A DNA stretch of 49,796 nt from IMG/VR virus record IMGVR_UViG_3300046028_001698, positions 1 to 49,796 of that record, one strand, 5' to 3'. The translations under genes were made by a program, and so were the position numbers. The notes below the pieces were generated by a model. It was not told the DNA's origin. It searched no databases and saw only the letters and a list, made by a program, of their open reading frames with translations. Positions 13,786-20,091 of the stretch are shown one piece after another (positions within the stretch are counted from its first letter, which is position 1; each line of letters starts with the position of its first letter). Source of the DNA: a virus.

Positions 13786-14316
13786 ATGAATTATGCAGTT
13801 AAAGTACGCCCGAACAGTCGGAAGGAAGAAGTTTTAAATGTGTTGAAACGCAACCCCAACAGTACGACTAAAGAACTTTCCACCCTCATGCCACACTTGG
13901 AAATAGACGACATATCACATGCTGTCAGTTCGATGGCAGCTAAGGATATAGTTTTTGTTACAGGTAAAAAGCCTGAGTCGGGCCCATCTGGCCGCACTAC
14001 TACCCACCGTGCGTACTCCGTAAAATACGAAAAGAGCAAAGATGCACCACAGAAACTACCGACGCAGTCTGATTTGTTTGGTGAGCTTGTCAATACACTC
14101 GAAGCGGAGGTTACTGCACTGCAGCAGTGGAAAGAGGCTGCACTACTTCGCTATCCAGACCTCGGCGTAGACCCACTGCTACTTGAAGCACGGGCATTGC
14201 TAGCTGCGGAAGCAGAAAGACAAAATTGCACACCGGCTTCACATAATTATATTAACGGCAATAGGGACCACACCATAGCAGTTCAGGCTTTGGTTAAAGT
14301 ACTAGGGAGTAAGTAG
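13786..14316 (+). CDS. Winged-helix protein with coiled coil (176 aa)
   Basis: Residues 11-65 (SRKEEVLNVLKRNPNSTTKE at its start) have the pattern of a winged helix-turn-helix DNA-binding domain; residues 95-125 suggest a coiled coil for dimerisation. It is therefore a candidate transcription regulator. It has an AAGGAG ribosome-binding site. Its TAG stop overlaps the GTG of the next gene, also an HTH protein. Confidence 0.6.
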   Translation: MNYAVKVRPNSRKEEVLNVLKRNPNSTTKELSTLMPHLEIDDISHAVSSMAAKDIVFVTGKKPESGPSGRTTTHRAYSVKYEKSKDAPQKLPTQSDLFGELVNTLEAEVTALQQWKEAALLRYPDLGVDPLLLEARALLAAEAERQNCTPASHNYINGNRDHTIAVQALVKVLGSK

Positions 14317-14492
14317 TGCCAATAGTAAGACGGTCTACGATGGTATGGACGCCTGAGAAGGACGCCGAATTGCTGGCTCATTATCAGCACGGCCTAAGAC
14401 CAGCATATATGGCGGAACGAATGGGGCTTACGATTGCCTCCGTAGAGGGCCGCTACAGAAAACTTAAAAAGAAAGCGAAAGCAAATGACTGA
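14316..14492 (+). CDS. Small Myb/SANT-like or GcrA-like HTH protein (58 aa)
   Basis: The GTG at 14316 overlaps the preceding stop (TAGTG); an ATG at 14340 is an alternative. The product contains WTPEKDAELLAHYQHG and ends in a helix with GLTIASVEGRYRKLKKK, the pattern of SANT/Myb-like or GcrA-like three-helix DNA-binding domains. It overlaps the glycosyltransferase gene by eight bases. It may be a small transcription factor. Confidence 0.65.
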   Translation: MPIVRRSTMVWTPEKDAELLAHYQHGLRPAYMAERMGLTIASVEGRYRKLKKKAKAND

Positions 14493-15246
14493 AGAAACTA
14501 AACGCCCAAGCATTATGATTGCCACCCCGATGTACGGTGGCATGTGCACAGGACACTATGTGCAAGGTCTACTCATGACCATGGCTAAGATGCGTGAGAT
14601 TGGTGTCAACATAGCATGGTGCCAGATTATGAACGAGAGCCTTATCACACGGGCACGTAACGACTTAGCACGGGTATTCCTTGAGAGTGACCACGACTAC
14701 CTAATGTTCATCGACGCTGACATTGGCTTTGACCAAGAGGCTATCGCGCACCTTCTGCTGACCGACAAGGACATCGCATGCGGTATCTACCCTAAGAAGG
14801 AAGTGAACTGGGACAGCGTCAACCGCGCTGCCCTTGAAGGCAAAACGGACCTTGCGGACCATGCCGGAGCCTTTGTATTTAATATGATAGGGGAAGGCCA
14901 TGCAGAGTCCGACGAGACAGGCTGCATCGAAGTGCGGCATGGCGGCACAGGCTTCATGCTAATCAAGCGGGGGGTATTCGAAGAGTTGATACCTCATGTG
15001 CCAACCTACCGCGTATCCTCGTTTAAAGACCCAGAGACAGGCGAGTACGTCAAGCCTTTGACCCATGAGTTTTTCGCTACCAGCATCGACGAGACCGGTG
15101 CACTGCTAAGCGAAGATTACCATTTTTGCGAACTGTGGCGTAAACACGGTGGCAAAATACACGCCCACCCGTTCATCCAGTTACATCATGTAGGCACGTA
15201 TGTGTTTGGTGGTGACATCCTGAAGAGCGGCGGCAACCTCAAGTGA
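14485..15246 (+). CDS. Family 2-like glycosyltransferase (253 aa)
   Basis: A GT-A fold glycosyltransferase: the start IMIATPMYGG and the metal-binding DAD (77-79, in FIDADIGF) fit nucleotide-sugar binding. The length matches compact phage enzymes without membrane anchors, so it acts in the cytoplasm. Its early-gene position, between DNA-binding proteins and nucleases and close to a methyltransferase, allows either DNA-base or virion-protein glycosylation, or host-glycan alteration. The sequence does not decide between these. Confidence 0.8.
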   Translation: MTEETKRPSIMIATPMYGGMCTGHYVQGLLMTMAKMREIGVNIAWCQIMNESLITRARNDLARVFLESDHDYLMFIDADIGFDQEAIAHLLLTDKDIACGIYPKKEVNWDSVNRAALEGKTDLADHAGAFVFNMIGEGHAESDETGCIEVRHGGTGFMLIKRGVFEELIPHVPTYRVSSFKDPETGEYVKPLTHEFFATSIDETGALLSEDYHFCELWRKHGGKIHAHPFIQLHHVGTYVFGGDILKSGGNLK

Positions 15247-15259
15247 AGGAGCAAGTTAA

Positions 15260-15847
15260 ATGAGAAAGATTAACGTACCCAAATACCAACCATCCCAGTA
15301 CAAAACTAAGTTTGATGCAGTCGCAGACATGCTCAAAGGCGGTGAGACTGTGAAGCAGATTAAAGAGCGCATGTTAGTTAGTGACAGCTACATCTACTTA
15401 GCCAAGAAGAAGCTTAGGGAAGCGGCAGGTGAAGTGGTGGAAACGGTGCGGCAGACCGCCGCAGAGCACAACAACAAGGTCAAAGAGATGGTCGAAGGCT
15501 GGAGGGCAGAGGCAGAGGCGGAAGCAGTGCTTGGTATACCCTGCACCAGAGAGTGCTTGTCTGAGCCGGAAGTCGATGACGTAGACACAATCCTCGACGA
15601 ACGTGCAACCACTTACGGTAGCTTCATTAGCGTAGCGCTTTTTGCACAGGAAATGAAAGAACTCATCCGTAGCGCCCTAGACGAACAAAATGCAGGACTA
15701 CAAGCAGACCATCAAGAAGCCCTTGATATGATAGCGAGTAAGATTGCGCGTATCATCATTGGTGACCCACACCACACAGATAGCTGGCTTGATATAGCGG
15801 GGTATGCTACGTTAGTGGCTGACCGTATCCAAGGGAAATCCAGATAA
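15260..15847 (+). CDS. DUF6378-like protein with N-terminal HTH-like region (195 aa)
   Basis: Residues 20-55 resemble a helix-turn-helix (KQIKERMLVSDSYIYLAKKK). The C-terminal part has ERATTYGSF followed by ALDMIASKIARIIIGDPHH and a WLDIAGYATL segment, which matches the conserved pattern I associate with DUF6378, a common phage domain of unknown function. Leader AAGGAGCAAG. The combination of HTH and DUF6378 suggests a regulatory or nucleotide-binding role, but this is inference. Confidence 0.7.
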   Translation: MRKINVPKYQPSQYKTKFDAVADMLKGGETVKQIKERMLVSDSYIYLAKKKLREAAGEVVETVRQTAAEHNNKVKEMVEGWRAEAEAEAVLGIPCTRECLSEPEVDDVDTILDERATTYGSFISVALFAQEMKELIRSALDEQNAGLQADHQEALDMIASKIARIIIGDPHHTDSWLDIAGYATLVADRIQGKSR

Positions 15848-15848
15848 C

Positions 15849-16520
15849 ATGACAGCGTGGTCCTATAGTAGCATCAAGACCTTCGACCAGTGTCCGAAGA
15901 AGTACTTCCACCTCAAGGTGGTTAAGGACGTAAAGGACGACCCCGGCGAAGCAGCTATCTATGGGACCAACGCGCACGAAGCAGCCGAACATTACATTAA
16001 GAATGGCACACCGATACCAGAGAAGTTTGCAGTCATGCGTCCCGTGGTGGAAGTGCTGGCTCAGTTTAAGGGCGAGAAGCACACCGAGTTAAAGCTAGGC
16101 GTCAGGAAGACGGATACTGGCTACGAGCCATGCGGCTTCTTTGATAAGGACGTATGGTGGCGCGGCATAGTCGATTTGCTTATAGTGAACGGCAAGACTG
16201 CCCACATGGTAGATTACAAGACAGGCAAGAACGCCAAGTATGCGGACATGAAGCAGCTAGACCTTATGGCTGGCGCGGTGTTTGTGCACTACCCAGAGAT
16301 AACTAAGGTTAAGTCAGGGCTGGCGTTTGTGGTATCGAACGAGTTTCCTAAGAAGACGCACACCCGTGAGCACTTGGATACGTACCTAACCGTGTTTAAT
16401 AATCAGCTAGAACAGCTTGAGGACAGCATGCGAAATGGTGTATGGAACGCAAAGACCAGCCCACTATGTGGATGGTGTCCAGTTAAAAGCTGCGAACATT
16501 GGAAGCCTAGGAGATATTGA
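15849..16520 (+). CDS. RecB/Cas4-like PD-(D/E)XK nuclease (223 aa)
   Basis: A PDDEXK_1-type exonuclease related to RecB, AddB and Cas4. Visible catalytic residues are H43, D109 (RGIVDLL), D122 and K124 (VDYKTGK) and Q136. Cysteines C15, C207, C210 and C215 are positioned as the four ligands of an iron-sulfur cluster, as in Cas4 and AddB. It starts one base after the preceding gene. A role in phage DNA recombination or end processing is likely; there is no CRISPR array nearby, so a Cas4 role in adaptation is unsupported. Confidence 0.88.
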   Translation: MTAWSYSSIKTFDQCPKKYFHLKVVKDVKDDPGEAAIYGTNAHEAAEHYIKNGTPIPEKFAVMRPVVEVLAQFKGEKHTELKLGVRKTDTGYEPCGFFDKDVWWRGIVDLLIVNGKTAHMVDYKTGKNAKYADMKQLDLMAGAVFVHYPEITKVKSGLAFVVSNEFPKKTHTREHLDTYLTVFNNQLEQLEDSMRNGVWNAKTSPLCGWCPVKSCEHWKPRRY

Positions 16521-16798
16521 TGGCACGGGATTACAGGGCGGAGTACGATAAGTACCAAGGCACAGCGGTGCAGAAGAAGAACCGCGCTGCGCGCAACGCT
16601 GCCCGTGCTAAGATGACGAAGGCTGGTAAGGTACACAAAGGTGATGGCAAGGACGTTGCCCACACAAAAGCATTTGACAAAGGCGGCACTAACAAGACAG
16701 GGCTGCGTGTAGAAAGCAAGACCACTAACCGGTCTTTCCTCCGTGATAAGAAGGGTAACCTCGTGTCGGAGCGCAGCAAACGGGAACGTAAGAAGTAA
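16520..16798 (+). CDS. Basic HNH-like phage protein, possibly degenerate (92 aa)
   Basis: The ATG at 16520 overlaps the preceding stop (TGATG). The very basic product, beginning MARDYRAEYDKYQG, resembles small phage proteins with a GKDVDHK...N..NLR core that look like HNH domains. Here the expected D-H is read as A-H (GKDVAHTKAF), so a catalytic residue may be missing. It might bind DNA without cutting. Assignment is tentative. Confidence 0.6.
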   Translation: MARDYRAEYDKYQGTAVQKKNRAARNAARAKMTKAGKVHKGDGKDVAHTKAFDKGGTNKTGLRVESKTTNRSFLRDKKGNLVSERSKRERKK

Positions 16799-16814
16799 CC
16801 ACGAAGGAGCAGTC

Positions 16815-18359
16815 GTGCAGATAATTGATAACAAGGCGCTGCTAATCACAGCGCCGAACGCACATACTATACCTAACCACATAACAAAGAGCGCTATAGT
16901 TGAAGGCGGAGCCGTAGCCGTACACTGGGGGCTACCCGAGGCTACGCAGCTAGCTAAGCTTGGGTTCGACGGCGTGCCGTCCCCGATGTTACGCGACTAT
17001 AAGTGGACAGGTAAGTACGCGCCGTTCGACCACCAGAAAGAGACAGCTTCATTCTTGTCAATCCGCAAACGCGCATTCTGCTTCAACGAGCAGGGTACAG
17101 GCAAGACCGCCAGCGTTATATGGACTGCTGACTACTTGATGAAGAAGGGCCTGATTAAGCGCGTACTGGTGCTATGCCCATTGTCGATCATGAAGTCGGC
17201 TTGGCAACGAGACTTGTTTACCTTTGCTATGCACCGCTCGTGTAGCGTAGCACATGGCGCAGCCCCCCAACGCAAGAAGATTATCGAAGCAGGGGCAGAG
17301 TTCGTCATTATCAACTTCGACGGGCTGGCTATCGTCAAGGACGAGATAATTGCAGGGGGCTTTGACCTTATCGTAGTGGACGAGGCAAACGCATATAAGA
17401 ACGTGCAGACTAACCGCTGGAAGATGTTTGATAAGATTGTCCACGCTACAGACCCACGGCTTTGGATGATGACGGGTACACCTGCTGCCCAGTCTCCCAT
17501 AGATGCTTACGGGCTAGCTAAGCTGGTTAACCCACAGGGTTGCCCTAAATACTTTACCGAGTTCCGCGCAGCAATCATGCACAAGGTTACGCACTTTAAG
17601 TGGGCCCCGAAGCCCCATGCGTCCGAGTATGTACATAACATACTTCAGCCAGCCATACGGTTTGAGAAGAAAGACTGCCTTGACTTGCCCGAAGTGACGC
17701 ACGTGTCGCGGGACGCTCCGCTAACGACGCAGCAGAACAAGTACTACAAGATGCTAAAAGAGCAGTTGCTGATTGAGACAGCGGGCGAAGAAGTCAGCGC
17801 AGTCAACGCAGCTACGCAGATAAACAAGCTACTGCAGATAAGCGGAGGCGCGGTCTACACGGATACTGGCGAGGTGCTAGAGTTCGATGTGTCTAACCGC
17901 ATCAACGTGGTGCTCGAAGTCATAGAAGAAGCCAGCCACAAGGTGCTGGTCTTCGTGCCGTTCACGCACACCATAGAGATACTACGGGCCAAGCTGGAGA
18001 AGGAAGGCATACCGTGCGGCGTCATCAACGGCAAGGTGTCACTGAATAAGCGCAGCGACATAATCGAGCGGTTCCAGACGCAGAAAGACCCGCATGTGCT
18101 AATAATCCAGCCACAAGCTGCCAGCCATGGTCTTACGCTAACAGAGGCAGATACTATCATCTGGTATGCGCCGGTAACCAGCGTGGAAACCTACCTGCAA
18201 GCTAACGCACGTATCGACCGTCCCGGCCAGAAGAACGCCATGACCGTGGTGCACATCAAAGGCAGTCCGGTGGAGGAGCGGCTGTACAGCATGCTAAAAA
18301 ATAATATCACCAACCACCAGAAACTTATTGACTTGTACAAGGAAGTTATGGAAATATAG
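16815..18359 (+). CDS. SNF2-like superfamily 2 DNA helicase (514 aa)
   Basis: GTG start at 16815 after an AAGGAGCA leader. Motifs run in order: Q-motif-like FDHQ (71-74), Walker A in EQGTGKT (92-98), motif II VVDEAN (D189, E190), TGTPA (220-224), a C-terminal RecA domain, and motif VI-like QANARIDRPGQ. DEAN replaces the usual DEAH but keeps both acidic residues. The general design is that of SNF2-family phage helicases, which translocate on double-stranded DNA. It is probably used in replication, recombination or transcription remodelling. Confidence 0.92.
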   Translation: MQIIDNKALLITAPNAHTIPNHITKSAIVEGGAVAVHWGLPEATQLAKLGFDGVPSPMLRDYKWTGKYAPFDHQKETASFLSIRKRAFCFNEQGTGKTASVIWTADYLMKKGLIKRVLVLCPLSIMKSAWQRDLFTFAMHRSCSVAHGAAPQRKKIIEAGAEFVIINFDGLAIVKDEIIAGGFDLIVVDEANAYKNVQTNRWKMFDKIVHATDPRLWMMTGTPAAQSPIDAYGLAKLVNPQGCPKYFTEFRAAIMHKVTHFKWAPKPHASEYVHNILQPAIRFEKKDCLDLPEVTHVSRDAPLTTQQNKYYKMLKEQLLIETAGEEVSAVNAATQINKLLQISGGAVYTDTGEVLEFDVSNRINVVLEVIEEASHKVLVFVPFTHTIEILRAKLEKEGIPCGVINGKVSLNKRSDIIERFQTQKDPHVLIIQPQAASHGLTLTEADTIIWYAPVTSVETYLQANARIDRPGQKNAMTVVHIKGSPVEERLYSMLKNNITNHQKLIDLYKEVMEI

Positions 18360-18362
18360 TAT

Positions 18363-18409
18363 TTGACATTGTCAAAGCTAAGTGGTAACTAACAATATAA
18401 CGTACCACT
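18363..18409 (+). promoter_or_regulatory. Inverted repeats and promoter-like -35 before 18429
   Basis: TTTGAC-ATT-GTCAAA (18362-18376) contains a perfect TTGACA, and AGTGGTA (18381-18387) pairs with TACCACT (18403-18409). No good -10 box is found 17 bp after TTGACA (TAACTA is weak). The 69-bp gap is one of the longer ones in the operon, so an internal regulated promoter is possible. Confidence 0.45.
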
Positions 18410-18428
18410 ACAACGAAGGAGCACAAAT

Positions 18429-18830
18429 ATGGAAGACTTACCCGTAGACAAGCTTGTACGTGTCTACCGCAAGATACGCGATGCCGTGCAAGAAAAGGAA
18501 GACGCCCACAAAGCCGAGATAGCGGAGCTTAGGGGGCAGATGGACATGATTAGCGCCAAGCTTCTAGAAGTCTGCAACGCACAGAACGTCGATAGCCTAC
18601 GTACCAAAGAAGGTACGATAACGAGACGCGCTGCTACCCGATACTGGACGAGCGATTGGGAGTCCATGTACAAGTTTCTTAAGGAGAATGATGTTATGCA
18701 TCTTCTCGAACAGCGCATCCACAATGGCAACATGCGTAATTACCTAGAGGAGAACCCCGATAGCCTACCTATCGGCCTCAATGCAGATACTAAGTATGTG
18801 CTTTCGGTTCGTAAACCAACAACCAAGTGA
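18429..18830 (+). CDS. Coiled-coil hypothetical protein (133 aa)
   Basis: Begins MEDLPVDKLVRVYRKIRDA. The first 60 residues form a charged coiled coil; the rest is a compact domain with a conserved-looking end NADTKYVLSVRKPT. I have the impression that similar proteins occur next to ssDNA-binding protein genes in other phages, and here it precedes the SSB candidate by eight bases. Leader AAGGAGCA. Function unknown. Confidence 0.65.
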   Translation: MEDLPVDKLVRVYRKIRDAVQEKEDAHKAEIAELRGQMDMISAKLLEVCNAQNVDSLRTKEGTITRRAATRYWTSDWESMYKFLKENDVMHLLEQRIHNGNMRNYLEENPDSLPIGLNADTKYVLSVRKPTTK

Positions 18831-18838
18831 GAGAAACA

Positions 18839-19786
18839 ATGACCAATTTGACTATCTTCAAAAACCCCAATGCTGTCGCAGTGGCGTTGCCACCATCCAA
18901 GATGGGTACGCAGATTGCTTCGGGCATGGGCGGCTACAACCGCATCGCCACCAACACCAACGGCACGTTCAAGCGCATCGTAAACGGTGAGCAGGTTGGC
19001 AAGGCCATCCGTGGTGAGTTTAACGCCATCATCCTTGCTATGCTGGATAAGCCTAGCCGTAGCTTCTACGCTAACGACTATGACCCCGACGCCAAGGGCA
19101 GTGCACCTGACTGCTTCTCTAACCTAGGTGACAAGCCAGAAGCATCCGCCGCCAACCGTCAGTCCGCTAATTGCGCTAGCTGCCCTAAGAACATAGATGG
19201 TTCGGGTAAGAACGGTAAGGGTAAAGCCTGTCGCTTCAGCCGCAAGGTAGCACTGTTCTTGGACGGCGATGAGTCCGGTGATGTATATCAGTTCAACATC
19301 CCAGCTAAGTCGCTATTCGGTAAGGCTACTGGTAACGTCCTTCCGTTTGAGCAGTACTGCCGCCATCTGGTGTCAAACAATGCAGCGCCTGACCGCGTGG
19401 TTACTACGGTTGCGTACAACCTTGACGCAGAAACTATGGAGCTTAACTTCACTGCTGACCGGTTTATTGACCTAGATGAGTTAGCGCGTGTCAACGAGGC
19501 GCAGAACAACCCTGCCACTATGCGCTTGATTAGCTTCGACATGGCGAAGGCCACAACTACGGAAGAACCTGTCAAGCTTACAGCACAGCCGGAGCCAGAA
19601 CCAAAGGCTAAGAAGCCATCCTTCTTGGATGACGACGATGGTGAGGACGATGAAGAAGAAGCATTGGCCGAACCAGTGAAGCGCCCTTCTAAAAAGGCTA
19701 CTACCGCTGCCGCTGTTGATGCACCTACCGGCACACTTGCCGCTGTGGTTAGTGACTGGGCCGACGACGAAGAAGAAGACGACTGA
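18839..19786 (+). CDS. Candidate ssDNA-binding protein with acidic tail (315 aa)
   Basis: The N-terminal 230 residues are beta-rich with four cysteines (C92, C112, C115, C131) likely to bind zinc. A Pro/Glu linker leads to DDDDGEDDEEE and the protein ends WADDEEEDD, the acidic C-terminal tail with an aromatic residue typical of bacterial and phage SSBs such as T7 gp2.5. Position between a coiled-coil gene and the primase-helicase supports a replication role. An ATG in frame at 18839 was chosen over an upstream non-ATG start. The family is not identified by name. Confidence 0.65.
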   Translation: MTNLTIFKNPNAVAVALPPSKMGTQIASGMGGYNRIATNTNGTFKRIVNGEQVGKAIRGEFNAIILAMLDKPSRSFYANDYDPDAKGSAPDCFSNLGDKPEASAANRQSANCASCPKNIDGSGKNGKGKACRFSRKVALFLDGDESGDVYQFNIPAKSLFGKATGNVLPFEQYCRHLVSNNAAPDRVVTTVAYNLDAETMELNFTADRFIDLDELARVNEAQNNPATMRLISFDMAKATTTEEPVKLTAQPEPEPKAKKPSFLDDDDGEDDEEEALAEPVKRPSKKATTAAAVDAPTGTLAAVVSDWADDEEEDD

Positions 19787-20028
19787 TGAGCGGCGGTTAT
19801 AGTCTACGTATACAGGAAGCAAATGCCAAGGCGAGCAAACACAAGTTGGGTGTTCGTCTGGGTAGGCTCTGTATCGCGCAGGACATACCCGTAGCTGTGG
19901 TAGCCAAGTGTACAGGTGTAACGAGGCAAACAGTATACAACTGGTTCTGCGGGACTTCGGTCCCGCAGGGCAGTGCCACGGCGCTTATAGCTTCATACAT
20001 GGCTAGTCTGGAGAGCTCTACTTCCTAA
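19786..20028 (+). CDS. Small XRE/Cro-like HTH regulator (80 aa)
   Basis: Residues about 24-56 (LGRLCIAQDIPVAVVAKCTG and on through TRQTVYNWFCG) form a Cro/XRE-type helix-turn-helix. It is a candidate phage transcription regulator, and could be the protein that binds the TAAC-N4-GTTA sites, though nothing shows this. It overlaps the preceding stop by one base. A perfect hairpin lies within it (19947-19968) and a terminator overlaps its stop (20016-20046). Confidence 0.75.
   Translation: MSGGYSLRIQEANAKASKHKLGVRLGRLCIAQDIPVAVVAKCTGVTRQTVYNWFCGTSVPQGSATALIASYMASLESSTS
19947..19968 (+). other. Perfect UUCG hairpin inside HTH gene
   Basis: CTGCGGGAC (19947-19955) and GTCCCGCAG (19960-19968) form a 9-bp stem around a TTCG tetraloop, within the codons for the HTH recognition-helix end. 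No T tract follows, so it is not a terminator. It may pause transcription, slow translation or stabilise the mRNA. Confidence 0.6.
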
Positions 20029-20046
20029 CGGGGTAGAGAGTTTTTT
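20016..20046 (+). terminator. Rho-independent terminator overlapping HTH stop
   Basis: CTCTAC (20016-20021) pairs with GTAGAG (20033-20038) across a loop containing the TAA stop, followed by AG and six T residues (20041-20046). The loop is about 11 bases. It would end or attenuate transcription before the primase-helicase gene, whose start is 46 bases further. Confidence 0.6.
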
Positions 20047-20091
20047 CTTTTAGGAGTGGGCTTGTGACTTGCCCTATGGAGTGGTGTCTGC

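Noticed and set aside
15849-16520. Cas4 and CRISPR adaptation function
   Set aside because: The protein is Cas4-like in fold motifs, but there is no cas1, cas2 or array in the window; a phage exonuclease role is simpler.
18391-18401. TATAAC as the -10 box for TTGACA at 18363
   Set aside because: The spacer would be 27 bp, too long for a standard promoter, so only a weak regulatory call was kept.
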